A DNA stretch of 64,000 nt, from contig CM059624.1 in NCBI GenBank assembly GCA_030435675.1, positions 582,769 to 646,768 on the forward strand, read 5' to 3'. Position 1 is the stretch's first letter; the number at the start of each line of letters is the position of its first letter. Below the pieces are notes generated by a model. It worked only from the letters and a program-made list of their open reading frames with translations, was not told the DNA's origin and did not search any database. The position numbers were made by a program, and so were the translations under genes. Origin of the DNA: Steinernema hermaphroditum (lineage: Eukaryota; Nematoda; Chromadorea; Rhabditida; Steinernematidae). Positions 10,077-22,097 of this stretch are shown piece after piece.

Positions 10077-12190
10077 CGCATTACTTTCTGTTCATATCTC
10101 TTGTATACGGGTTTTCAGCATAATCATCGTTGGTTTTCTTCAGAAACTTGCTCAATGATCAATGCGAACACGTGATTCTATGAATTTGTATCAGTTGTGA
10201 TCATCGTAGTGGATTTACAAATGAATCATATAAACATATAATCATATCACCATATGACCATATATTTTTATTATACTTCATGTAATAACGTGCGGTGTCA
10301 CTCTTCCGTTCTAGCACGGCCATGGAATTTCAGTGGAGAGAGAATGAACATATGAAATGTGTGGGGTTTTCAGAGAAGCTTAAAATGACTGCGCTTCTTC
10401 TTGACCGAATCTTGGATTGCGGAAGAATGCAGTGAATCTTTTCCTTCAATAAAGAACGATAAGGTAATTTATCGATCTCTCGGGCTGACACATTGCAAAC
10501 GATGTCCAAACGAAACCGCTGTATAAACTTTATTGCGATTATGTTTATGTTTATTTCTCGAATAAAAAGCGCATTACTCCGTAGTCTCCGGTCTTCTTCT
10601 GGCTTTGGCTTAAGTGTTCAGCGGTCCCATCAGTGTGCGCGGGCGCCAGGGAGACGAAAAGCTGATTCCAGAAACGGCGGAGCACAGCGAACCCATCTTC
10701 AGTTCGGGTGGCGTCGAGAGCTTCGGAGCTATGGAACACTTACGGCGGTCTCCATGGGTGGAGCAGGCAAAAGATCGGCATCCGGTTATATGCACATCGA
10801 TTATTGTTTGATTTCTATCACAAGGAAAGAAAGGAATCTGCGTTGCAGCCTTTTTCCGTAACGCAAGCAATTTTTTTTTTATTTCACACCGCCTGTAAAA
10901 CCTTTCAAATTGTCTTTTATAGCAAATATTAGAGATAGAAAGACTGCTTAATCGTATTTGTGCAAAAAAATTGCTGACGTCAATGACGAACACATGCAAA
11001 CACGCCAGCGCTCCTTTCACTATTTATTTGGTTGTTGTCCTTGTAATTCAGCATGTATGCCAGAGTTACGAATATTTCATAAAAGCACATATTTTATGCG
11101 TCCTTATCAACATAACCGCCTCAGGTAATTTTTGGCCTCAGGTAAGGCTAAGCCTATGCCATCAGGTAATTTTTTTCACACAGGACTTTACGCAATCCGT
11201 TGCATAACTATAAGTGGAAATTGCTCACTTTTTGGTGTTTTGCTCCATTGCTTACTATGCGTATGAGCACAGTGATCTCATATTTACACTGGAACCCTAT
11301 TGGACAACATTAGATTTCTTTTTCGACGTGACTCATATGGATGGTAATTATGTGGAGCTTTGCCGAATCTGACATAAAGTAATGGCCAACGCTTCGAGTC
11401 ATAGACACAAAGTAAGTAGCGGAAATTGTAACGCCTCCGGTGCCTGACACGCACGAGCTTGACTGCTTGATTGACTGCTGACTGCTGATGACTGGTGATT
11501 TCTCTTCTGCTCGCTATGAAGTGATCGATGCGTCACTTTTCTTGAAACTGGTTTATCAAAACTTTTGAAGATAGATGGAGGACACATGTGTTAGATTGCT
11601 CTAATCTTTTATTACGTCATACTGTGATCACAAACATTCAACTAGAAAAAAACAACGAAAAAGGAACACTAAATAGCACTTTAAAGATTTGAACAATCAC
11701 AAAAAGGTGAAATGAAAGACACAAAATGACGCGATCATCGGAAACAGTAGCACTTCACACACTCAAGATACGGTCGTGCTTTTTCAGCGATTCACAAAAA
11801 TATATAAAATCGGAAATTCTTCAGCGTTGTGTTGTGGAACTGAATCGAATAATTCGTGTTTGAATGTGAATCTTCGAAATCGAATATTCGACCCTATTCG
11901 ATAAGATTTTCGAATAGTGACCACAACCCACATTGGACAAACTGACTCAAACCCCACTTTTCATGAAACGGGTTCCGTTTGAACTGTTGAAGATACCCGA
12001 GGCGCAGCAATGTGCAGGTTACCCCCAAGCCCTATAGCGCCTATCGCGCTTAGCAAACGCTGATCGCCGTTTCTGTGTGTTCGCTCAACTTCCGTCGCGC
12101 GCAAAGCAGGTGCTCAAACACGCCCGCGCCATAATCCGACGTAATTACCGAATTCGGGGAGCGCGCTGAAAAAGTCGGACGCTCGCACTA
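10077..12190. other. Intergenic
   Basis: No gene found. It includes a dispersed-repeat copy (about 10590-10800), AT-rich DNA with CATAT repeats (10225-10270), and a GC-richer block at 12000-12190 that may be the promoter of the next candidate gene. Confidence 0.5.
10590..10800 (+). repeat. Dispersed repeat family R1, copy 1
   Basis: It shares CCCATCAGTGTGCGCGG, a nearby CGAAAAGCTGATTCCAG stretch and a GGTGGAGCAGGCAAA motif with copies near 26.6, 43.1 and 61.1 kb. The long open frames here are repeat-derived. Confidence 0.7.
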
Positions 12191-12553
12191 ATGCGTCATC
12201 GAGTGCGCAATCATAAAATGGAACAGATTGTACTGGTTGAAGAGTTAACCCTCTGCTGTTTTTCTGCGACGACGATGATGTTATCGGTTGTTATTTCGGG
12301 TGGTCTGAGATGTCGGTATTTACCGTTAGCTACCATGTTGCCGTGCCCTAGAAATATTTACACGAAAAGTGGATTAGAAGAGCGCGTTGCATATTTTTTT
12401 GCTGGCTTCTTTTTGCAGTCACTTTTATCAGCTGTATATGTCTCATTTGTATCTCATTTTCTGCCTTTTTGTGTCTTTTTATTTAAAGATGAACCTGATG
12501 GAACATCGGTAAACGTATATAATGAACCTCCTCCCACTTCTTCCGAGGAGTGA
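12191..12553 (+). CDS. Candidate membrane protein, unrecognised
   Basis: A 120-codon open frame. Its last part, after a TTTAAAG acceptor-like site at about 12488, reads DEPDGTSVNVYNEPPPTSSE and looks coding. The upstream part is rich in hydrophobic residues (AYFFAGFFLQSLLSAVYVSF), but T-rich tracts there could instead be introns. The upstream 150 bp is GC-rich. It is either a small membrane protein or just a final exon. Confidence 0.33.
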   Translation: MRHRVRNHKMEQIVLVEELTLCCFSATTMMLSVVISGGLRCRYLPLATMLPCPRNIYTKSGLEERVAYFFAGFFLQSLLSAVYVSFVSHFLPFCVFLFKDEPDGTSVNVYNEPPPTSSEE

Positions 12554-13189
12554 AACTAGAACTGAGTGATGTCCGCGGAACAGACGCTCCCAGAGCTACG
12601 TGCTGGCTTTTTCGATCGTTCTCACACGGTTGCTTAGAGACAGTAGTGAACTAATGGTGTCCCTTTTCTTAGAAAACGTGTAGTGTTCTGGCATGATTTC
12701 CTCTTCACCTAAAACCAAGATTCCATAAGAAAAGAAACGTTTGATGAAAAGTTGATTTTTTGATCTATTAAATTGCTTTATTATCAACCAGTTTCAAGCC
12801 ATTATTTCGTATTCTTCGAAGAGTTTCGTCCGAAATACATTAGGTTGTCGTTCATGACACTTTGCGTTCGATTCATTTAACAAATTTGTGCTTTGACTTC
12901 TTGTTCATTAATATCTACCTTTGAATCAAGTTGTTTCACGTTCTGGTCACCATGACTACGGCCAGAAGTCTTTCTCATTCGGAACGGTCGTTCTTGAGTT
13001 TGCGATGTGTATTGGACGAGGTGCGTGTGTCCTTCATCAAAAAAGCATTCGCGAAATTTAATAGCGAAAATGACTGTGATCAATCCACGTCACGTCTGGC
13101 TGTCTGGTGACAGAACTTAGACCTCGATAAGAGTTTACGTCACTCCTCAACTACAAACTGTTTCTATTTAATTGACTGTCGTGTTCAGG

Positions 13190-13584
13190 TACATGTGACG
13201 AAAAATCTAATGCGTGTTCTATTATGCCACAAAGAACCCAGCGTTTTTTTCACACACTACTCTACCCCTTTTTACTCTTATAGAGCTTTACAGCAAATTT
13301 ACCTGTTTTGTAGAGTAAAGTGCGTTGCTAACGACATCCACTTCGGCGACATTGATTCGGTTTTAGCGTACTGCTCACTGAATAACAAGTGCATGGCGGC
13401 TCAAAGAATGGAGTCCTGGCTACCCTTCGGCATACTTGGGTATATCAGACGCGCAATCAAAACTCATTTAGTTGTGGCACATACACAATGCCCTCCATCA
13501 TACCGCGGTTTGCGTCCAGATTCTCTTGATATTCTGCTGAATCGGATTTTTCGGAGTCATTACATTCCACATGGTTCGATTTGA
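13190..13584 (+). CDS. Weak candidate exons with Cys-containing frames
   Basis: After a TGTTCAG acceptor, one frame reads TCDEKSNACSIMPQRTQ. After TTTTGTAG near 13315 another reads VKCVANDIHFGDIDSVLAYC and continues open to 13584. The two do not join in phase in any way I could find. It could be a broken secreted-protein gene or chance. Confidence 0.2.
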
Positions 13585-13744
13585 AATTCGCTTATCTTTC
13601 TGAATGTTCAACGTTCAGTAGGTTAACTTCCAGTACATTCCCAGGATTACATTGAAAAGCTTACAAGAAGTGCGTTCGTAACTTTTATTCGCGACTCTGT
13701 TTCATTTTTCGCATTTTACCTTTGCATCTTCATCTCTGGCGTGG

Positions 13745-14030
13745 CGTTGATGTCGAACCGTCGGTAGTGGCGCGCTTCGCGAGGCATCTGGAAATCGACG
13801 AACCTCCAGATCTTCTTATTCTCAGGGCCTTGGCCTTGGTATCTCGCATCTGGTTCGGAGCCATGGATCCTCTACCCAGATGCTGCATCTTCGCCTGTGC
13901 CGGTGTTCTCAAAGCGTCGGCGACCTCCAGGATACCTTCTTACACAGCTCGATTCCAGGCGTCCAACATCTTGTTTGTCAGCGGCGGTGGGACTACAGCT
14001 TCCTCCAAACTCGCATCCTCCATTCAGTCA
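13745..14030 (+). repeat. Dispersed repeat family R2, copy 1
   Basis: GCGTTGATGTCGAACCG, followed by GGCATCTGG, recurs at 34955. The segment GGTGTTCTCAAAGCGTCGGC to CAGCGGCGGTGGGACTAC recurs, inverted, at 40070-40190. It ends about 180 bp before the transporter start codon. Confidence 0.8.
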
Positions 14031-14210
14031 TGATTTCAGCCATGCATCCATGGCGATATGCGCGCTTCAGTGTTCCGGCGCTTGTTTTTTTCATACCCAA
14101 TTACTTCTCTCTGAAAACTGGATTTTGCCCTACCGGCGCGAGATTATTTACCGTTTTGGTGCCCTTTTCCGACACTGCGCTCACTGCGAACCTTCCAGGT
14201 GTGAAGAGCA

Positions 14211-16505
14211 ATGACGGCTTTGTGCGAGCACGATGGCACGGAGAAGAATGCGGAGAAGCAGATGGCCATCACATTTACGGATTTGCGGAGTAAGTGCTTG
14301 TGTTGTGCGCAACTTAAATAATTGCAGAGTAAGCGTACCTGTAGCATTATGCAATGAACAAACAATCACAAGAATAAAAACCATTCTCTAAATGATGATT
14401 TGCAAAGTTTGCGATATTGTTTACGGATGCTGTTCTTGGATGATATTAGAAAAAACAATTTCTGTAATCTTTGAAACTTTAATACCTTTCATACATAGAT
14501 CAATTCTTTGAATATTGTTTTAATTTTTTGGGTCATTTCATTTTCTTTAGGTACACTAAGAACACACTGGAAGTCGATTTATGTTTTGACCATTGTCAGC
14601 ATCATCGGCGTGATCCAGATGAGCACTGTAGTGCCGCAAGTATTTCCATATATGAAGCAGGTCAGCAATTCTCATACATGAGCGTTGTGACCATGCACTG
14701 TTGCAGCTGGACAACACTGTTTCGCCAACATTCTATGGATATATGGGATCTATTTCCAGCTTAGCCCACGTGCTCGCTGCAGCCGCGTCTGGGTGGGTGA
14801 GCAATAAAATCAACCAAACCAAGTGAGTGATTTACTGAATTGCGATTGGTCAAGTGTTCGAATTTAGAGCGCCTATTGTATCGGGAAAAGTGTGCGCCAT
14901 CGTGAGCTGCATCGTCTACCTCTCTGTCGAATACTTCAGAACGACGATGTCGCAGAGAACAGCCTTCATCGTCTACGAGATCTTTGCGGGACTATCTGTT
15001 GGTAACGTTAGAAGATTTACAGTTTGTAGTTAGAACAACTGTTTAGGTGCTGTTGGCATCTTGAGAGCCTATGTTGCGATGGCCAGTACAGACGAGGATA
15101 GATCGAGGGCCATATCCATAACGACTATGGCAATGCCACTTGGAATCGCTATTGGACCAGGTATATTCTCATAGGTTATGTGCGGAGCGTCATCGTATAA
15201 CCCTTCAGTGATTCAACTCGCATTCACAGCTCTTAGCTATCCTGGCTACGATCTCCCCACAGGAGGACATTTGAACATGTACACAGCTCCCGTGATCTTC
15301 TCACTTACACTGAATATCGGCGCTCTCCTACTTCTAATTATCGTGTTCAAAGATAAAACAACGGCGACAAGGTCGCGAGGGAGTATTCGCCCAAATCAGA
15401 TCATTGTGAACAAAGACGATTTTGGTGAGTGTTTTTACAATGCTCATTGGAAAGCACTCGATTTTAGAAGATTCCACAATGTCATCTGTGTCTTCTACGG
15501 CGACAACTAAATCAGCAATCGATTGGTTCGCAGTCGCTACATGCTTAATAACACGACTGGTCATCGGCTTGATTCTTATTAATAACAGGATGTAATTTAC
15601 CTGTACCTTCTGAACTTTCTTCAGAAAAACTGTTTAGAGTAGCAACGCCATATACTATGATGATTTTCAAGTGGTCGTCGGCCGATACCGTATTTTATCA
15701 TTCACTCTCTATGGCTTTAATCGGAATTTTTGGAATATTTGTCCATCTCGTTTACATTTTCACCAAAATCACTGAAAAGTCAGGAACGACGAAATAGTTA
15801 TAGCAATAAGTGGCGAATTTAGGATTCCTGAACGTCTTGCGTGTACGGTGGGATGCATGGTTTTCGTATCGTACTTTCTGCTGACCTATCCATGGCCTTT
15901 TCTGCCGGAAACGTTGAAATCGGAGTCCATTCCGGATGTTTTAGGTAAGATGCAGGCTCACCCGCGAACAGTACATTTTTCACCTGTTTAGATTCCAAAA
16001 ATTTCAACCTAACACTTCCCGACACTACTGATTCGAAACATCCCGTGGTGCTTAGTGAAAGAACAGGGTGTACCTTCTCGTGGTGCGACGACACTCCAGC
16101 CGTCAACTTTTACGTGTATTTCATTGGAGCTATTCTGACTCTTGGAACGGGATTGCCTATAGTCATGATGAATTTGGACATTTTGTTCTCCCGACTTTTG
16201 GGGAATATAAAACAGGTATCTTCGAATCGAATAAAGATTCGAAATTTGCAACAATTTCCTTTTAGGGTACAATGCAAGGTGTGTTCATGGTCTCTGGCGA
16301 CGTTGTGAACATCATTGGACCAATTTTTCTATCGTACGTACAACTATTAATGGCCTAACTTTAAAATTCATTTAGAACTATTTACGAAGCTACTGGTCCA
16401 ACGTATATTTGGATGTTCCTAATTGTGTGCACTTCGGCCTGTGCGCTTTTGTGGATTGTTATGTATCATAGGATGTTGCCTAATAGAGGAGCCAGATTGC
16501 AGTGA
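14211..16505 (+). CDS. MFSD8/CLN7-like lysosomal transporter
   Basis: A major facilitator superfamily member; human MFSD8 is a lysosomal membrane protein mutated in CLN7 disease (established knowledge). Twelve exons: 14211-14289, 14551-14660, 14707-14822, 14868-15001, 15047-15160, 15209-15424, 15468-15591, 15638-15778, 15823-15944, 15992-16215, 16266-16333, 16376-16505. They give 525 aa, close to the human length. The start is a soluble N-terminus ending FTDLRSTLRTHWKSIYVLT. Family-like stretches include GIAIGPVIQLAFTALSYPGY, RIVATPYTMMIFKW, YFIGAILTLGTGLPIVMMN and GTMQGVFMVSGDVVNIIGP. About twelve hydrophobic spans are visible. AATAAA follows at 16519. Repeat R2 lies just upstream, so the promoter must be short or repeat-derived. 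Confidence 0.93.
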
Positions 16506-19500
16506 ATATCTATAAATATATAATAAATAAGTACAATTAATAGCAGGCAGTGACCATGACGAGCTTGGGTGGGCAAGAAATCAATTATCATGGTAACTTA
16601 TCATTTGCTCAGTTAAACCAAAACAATTGACTTCTCGCTGCTCACAAGCACATGACTAGTAATAATAAGATAACGCCATAACGGCAAGTGAGAAGAAGAC
16701 ACTGAGTTTCGGAGCAGGGAAAACATGACACGGGCTCGGGACAAGCAATGATGGAATCGGAGAGTCGTTGAAGAATGGAAAGGGACGCAATCGCCTTATC
16801 AGTTTGATGGAGTCGCAAATGACACCAGATGACACGACGATTGCGTGATTGCAGTCATCCTTACTCTTTACCACAAACACAATTTGCGGATGATTCACTA
16901 AGAGCGTTTAAGATAAGCTCTCTTATGTTAATTGCGACTTAGCGGTCGTTCTGAGCTACCAGAACTGTCACTCATTTTACTTACATTTTACTTATAATCA
17001 AAAGACTGCCCAATCCAATGACATTATGTGTGTAATATAAACGATTATTCCGCAATTTGCTGGAATTTGCTTATTTCGAATATGCCCTGATCACAGTAGG
17101 AAACCGCCCACTGTCAAATTCTTTTTGTATTAAATTTAGGCCTGATCTTGGCTACGAAACTACGGTACGCCAGCACACAATCGGCGGACGAACATCTCGT
17201 ACCCAGCGAATGATAAATGAGAGCTGCAGCACAAAAAGCGTGAGGGCCTTTGGACTGCTCAGCACAGGTCAGTCGACAGTCGCGACAACGGCCGAGCGCA
17301 AAACTGAATCGCTATCAACAACCCGGTGGCTTCGCAGTGGTGGGTTGGGCCAGGACCAGTCGCGCTCCACAAGCAAACAATCAACGGTCGACGTTTTGGC
17401 GCCAAATTTTTGAATCGTTCAGCCGCAAATTGGGCGCCAATCGGGAGTATCGAAGCAAAGTACATTTGGCTACGTTTTGTCAGGCGCACCGCCATGCGAC
17501 GCGCTCCTTTGATTGATCTGTGACAGGAGCGATCGCTAAAAAATGCCCATTTTTGAATTTTTGACAAAAGAAGAGTTAAAAAGTGGTGGTACAATAATAA
17601 TAAACTCTTTTAAATAGCAGAGGAGAAAAGGTGCTTTGATCGAGGAGGTTTCCGAAAGTAATACATCAATGATCGCTGAAAACATTACGTCAATAGCAAC
17701 ATTTGGAGACAAATCAGTACTAAAAAAGACAAATAAACTGCTTCTCGTTCCTAATGACCACCCAGATTTTTACCCCTTCTTACTTAATTCATGAAGATAT
17801 GTTTGACCTTCGCCCCTGGGACTTGCGGAGCATCCTATTTACCGCATATTGCGAGTTAGAACTGAAATAAAACAAAATCAGGAGCCTAATGACCTTCCTT
17901 GTGAAGGTATCGTAACCCTGTAGGCGGTAAAAGAATAACTTGGGAACCTTCGTTGGCCACTGCAATGCAGGACTACAGTACGGTTGTAAAAGGTTGTAAA
18001 AGCGCAGTAGTTGAGACATAACACTAAGGACAAGATAATCCTCATTCGTTCCACGTATTCACTGATTCCTAAAAGAGTCTCCGTCCTCGAAGTGCATTTG
18101 CAGTCGAATATCGGACCATGTGTGAAACCACTTGTAAACCATCCTAATCTCTGTACCACGGTTTTTTATATAACTTATTTCTTTTATTTATTTTTTTTAT
18201 TTTAGATGTATACTGGTTCTGAACAGCGTTCATTAGTTGTCTTGATTACATATAAGTGTTTGGTGCCATTATGACGGTAAGTTTTTCTCAACGGAAGTAC
18301 GTTCGCAAAATGTCTAAAGTATGCAGCTCGTGAACTTCTTTTGTGCTCTTTTTGCGCTTAAGCATCGCTTCTCTTGGGCCGTTACTCACGTCATGCCCAG
18401 TCCGTTTACATCGAATCCAAAATGGATCGAAGTACACTACAACTCTAAGGCATCCTCGCATCGGTCGTGCAACAAATCGCTCTTGTTCTTAGAAACTCAG
18501 TGCCATTTTCATAAATTGCGCGACATCCGGCTCTAAGCGGAGCGCCGGTCCCTGCCGGCCAATCCGTCATGCTCTCGCTTGTCCACTCGACTTCATCATA
18601 ATAGCCGACAGCCGTGTTTTGCAATCGCTTTGCGATTAATTAATATATTTTCTCCTTTTTCGCTCTCACACACATTCCCACACAGGCCGTCCGCACCCTC
18701 AGGCGACAAGCTGTCGCACCACTTCGGTCGCTTCGAATGCGGCGCCTGAATCGATCCCCTACTTTTCGAGAAACACCTTGTGGACGGCGATGAAAAAAAA
18801 CGCGGCGGGACCAGAAGGAGCTCTTCGAAGCAACGCCTACTGCACAGCCACGACCGTTATGCACCGTTGCGCTACCGCTTAGCCAACAGCCAGCACTTAA
18901 TGTATGCAGGACAAACGCTGTTTGTGCCAGGCAGCACAGAATTTCTAAAATGGATCAATATGCAAATATACTTACGATGTGGAAAAATGAAGGACACCGA
19001 TGGACTCAAATAGTGTTTACATCCGCTCGTCCACACATACGGTTCACACCCTTAATGACGGATTTCGCGTTTTGAACCCTAAGTCCTAGAGGGACAACGT
19101 CGCTAATTATTGTTTTCACTTCACACGGGAGACGCGACAGCGAAGCAGCAGCGAAGCAACGTGATAGAGAGTAGCGCTGCAGTGGTTGTTTTGCTGGTTT
19201 GCATTATTCGACTTTATGAGGGTCAGTAACGACGTGCACGCTGATCAGAGAACTGTAGCTGATCAAGCATGTTCTGAGCGGAATATGATAAAAAATGATC
19301 TTTTTTGAGAGATACTATTCGTCTATCATTTGATTTAGAGCAGTTAAAAGTAAGAGGACTTTCGATGTCTAACGTTCTCAAAGAAAAGTTAAGTTATGGC
19401 AAAGAAGTCTGTACATAGTATAGTTCCATATTGTACAGTGAGTTTTGTCTGCTCTCAAGAAAATATAAATCATGAAATTTTCCGAAAACTTCGTCATTCA

Positions 19501-21890
19501 TGTTTCGATTTTGCTTTTCTTCTTAATAAGAGAAAGTGGCAGTAGATATTGCTAGACTATATCCTTAACACCAATTTTTATTGTTTCCGTGACTATCTTA
19601 TGTGCCTTCTTTGTCTCTTATCGATGCCCAATACCTGTTTATAAATATGATCGTATTCATTGTATTTAACAAGGTACACCGCTTCCTGATTTTCGGATAA
19701 AATAAACAGATTTTATTAATGATCATTTTGCGTCACTCTCAAGAAATTCGTAGAATTAGGACTCGGCGAATAAATCCTTAAAAACCGGGGAACATAGAAA
19801 TAAGTAGTAGACTGGTTAATTGGAAAGGTTTTCGCGCGGGATACATAGGCTCCATCTCACGACGTCATCAGGTTTATCCTCCTCTGTTTTTCCTTTTCAT
19901 CGTTTGACAGCCTTATGGATTGACGTACAAACATCCCCGTTAGGTTTATGTTTCTGTGTTGTACGCATGTAACTGACGCACTTTATGCGAACAGGGCATT
20001 CGAAGTTAGAAGTGGCACTAAAACAAAATAGGTCTGCAATGGTAATCATTATTTTAGATGTATGTGAAAAACAAATCGACTGAATCCTTTTGAGATTAGC
20101 GCCAGGAGCATAAGCCGATACAGAAGCTTAGGAGACCTTAGGTGTGTTGTTATTGGCGAGGATCATAACGACTTTGACGGCTTTCTAGGAACGTGGAAAA
20201 GAAAAATGTAAACAAAACTTCAATAAAGAAACTGATTTTACAGCGCTTTCCCGATTTTTGGGTGGCGGTCATTTGCTGAATTTTGTGGTAAAAGTGGTAA
20301 ATCTCTCGAACACCACACTATTTTCTCTCTTTGTCGATAAGACAATGCGGGAATACAGAGTAGATACATTTGATTTTTTAAATCTATATGTGGCTTCGCT
20401 GGGAGTGACGTTTCTGGCCGCCTTGATATGGCTATGTGACGAGAGCTGTCTGGTTTTTGAGATACATTTATTCTACTCTAACCGATTTCCGTTTGGATAA
20501 CGCGATCATTCCATGTTATTTAGTTAAAGTACAAACGCGGGTGGAAATCATAGTGGGCTGCTGTTGTTTTGAATTGATGTCACTGTCTCATTCCTAATTA
20601 AAGAGTAACGCGCTGTAAGGAACGTCTGCTGCATGTAAAAATTACGACAGGATGGATATTCTTGCGCGCTTTTTTAAGCATTGCAACTGATGCGTATTCG
20701 TATTGATTCTTTGATCATTTGCGGGTAGTTATGGACTACTGTGTGCATGGTTTGCAATGGGCCACACATACGGATTGCCAACATTTAGCGCAACCTGTTG
20801 CGCGTATGTACATTACGTTTACATTAATGCCAAAAGGAAAAAAAGGAATCGCTGATACTAGCCTCTTGCATCTGCAAAATCCCCTTTTCCTATTACACAT
20901 AAGTCACGAATTTATATCATTAGGGAGTTAATAGACATTAGGGATATGCAATTCAAAAATTCTCCGAAATGCAGCCCATAGTGAGGCGTACTTATTTGCT
21001 GTCCATGTTGTCTCCTAGCGCTACCTGACTACTACTGACACGGCCGCATAAAAAAGGATAAAACTAGAAAAAAGTTCAAATGTCGGAACGAGATCAAAAT
21101 TGGGCCTGCTGGAGATTTTTGGAGTCGGAGCCTGACAAAATTGTGCGAGTTAGCGGTCGCGCTCTTGTCTACTATGTGGCTTTTGTTGTGTAGTCGAATG
21201 GTCAATATGTTTTCGTCGCGGAATTATTTTTTCGCGGAATTTTAGCGTAATCTGTTGTCCAGTGTATGCGTCTTCAAGAGTAACAAGAGTTCATTTTTAT
21301 AAATTGAGGTGCTGACTAATGCAGTTCAATATTTGTTAGGCGTATCCAATTAAAGTACGGAGAAATACTTGCTAACGTGTTCGAATTATGCGAAGTTCGA
21401 GTGCATTACACCACAATTTAGTCTCGGCGCTTTTAAACGTTCGTGCGTGACAGGCGTGTTTTGCAGCTTTCCGCATTCTAATTTATTCTAAGACTACATG
21501 TATGCGTCCCGCCGCGAATATGTTTGAATGGCAGAGGTCTACTTTTTACTTTGGCATACTTCTTCAAGAAGGTGTTGTTGCACTGCTCGTCGTTGTTGTA
21601 CATACCCTTTCTTTCAACTCTTTTCAGTGAGACTCTGGCAAACTTGGATATCCGGGTCAGTTTTTGCATCACTTCCCAGCTGCGTTCAGAACAGCTGTCC
21701 TGAGTTCGAGTCCGTATCGCTTTAAAAAACTCTTTACATTGAGGAGTGGTCATTCATCCATTGGTGGAGCAGAGCTCTTTGATATCTGAAAGCTACAAGG
21801 CAATGCAATCACCTTTGCACTGAAAAGTGAACGTTCTTTTCCAAGTTTGCTATTATCTTCGTTCGATCCTACAATTCATCACTTTAGGAT
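16506..21890. other. Long intergenic stretch without a firm gene
   Basis: I found only short open frames. Minus-strand 16898-16656 is open for 80 codons with a coding-like start but no recognisable domain. GC-richer islands at 17150-17520 and 18540-18900 could be promoters or 5' exons. The rest is AT-rich. Confidence 0.45.
17394..17440. promoter_or_regulatory. Paired GGCGCC sites resembling E2F sites
   Basis: The palindrome TTTGGCGCCAAA at about 17395 and GGGCGCCAA at about 17432 lie 37 bp apart in a GC-rich island. TTTSGCGC is the general E2F consensus. No transcription start or gene is identified nearby. Confidence 0.25.
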
Positions 21891-22097
21891 TTACGATTTA
21901 CTTGTGGAATCTTCAACATTACATCGAGCACACCCCATATGAATCCATTGCTGTCGTTCCTTTTCTCTTCGTTGTCGCCATCTTTGCGTTCCTAACTCCT
22001 TGGTGAAGTCACCTCGCCATCTGGTCCTCGGCCTTCCGATGGGACGCGTCATAGGTGATCGCCATTCTTCGAGCTTCGTTGAGCATTTCACAGACAT
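21891..22097 (-). pseudogene. RTE-type LINE fragment, reverse-transcriptase C-terminus
   Basis: The frame encodes RPIGRPRTRWRGDFTKEL followed by ERQQWIHMG. This matches the typical RTE-clade C-terminal pattern GRPxxRWxDDxxK...W....R..W. Nothing of the upstream polymerase or endonuclease is present, so it is a dead 5'-truncated copy. Confidence 0.75.

Noticed and set aside
10493..10861. 122-codon frame at 10.5 kb
   Set aside because: It coincides with an R1 repeat copy, and other copies do not keep the frame.
21700..21725. GAGTTCGAGTCC as a possible tRNA T-loop
   Set aside because: The stem does not pair, and no D-arm box is present upstream.
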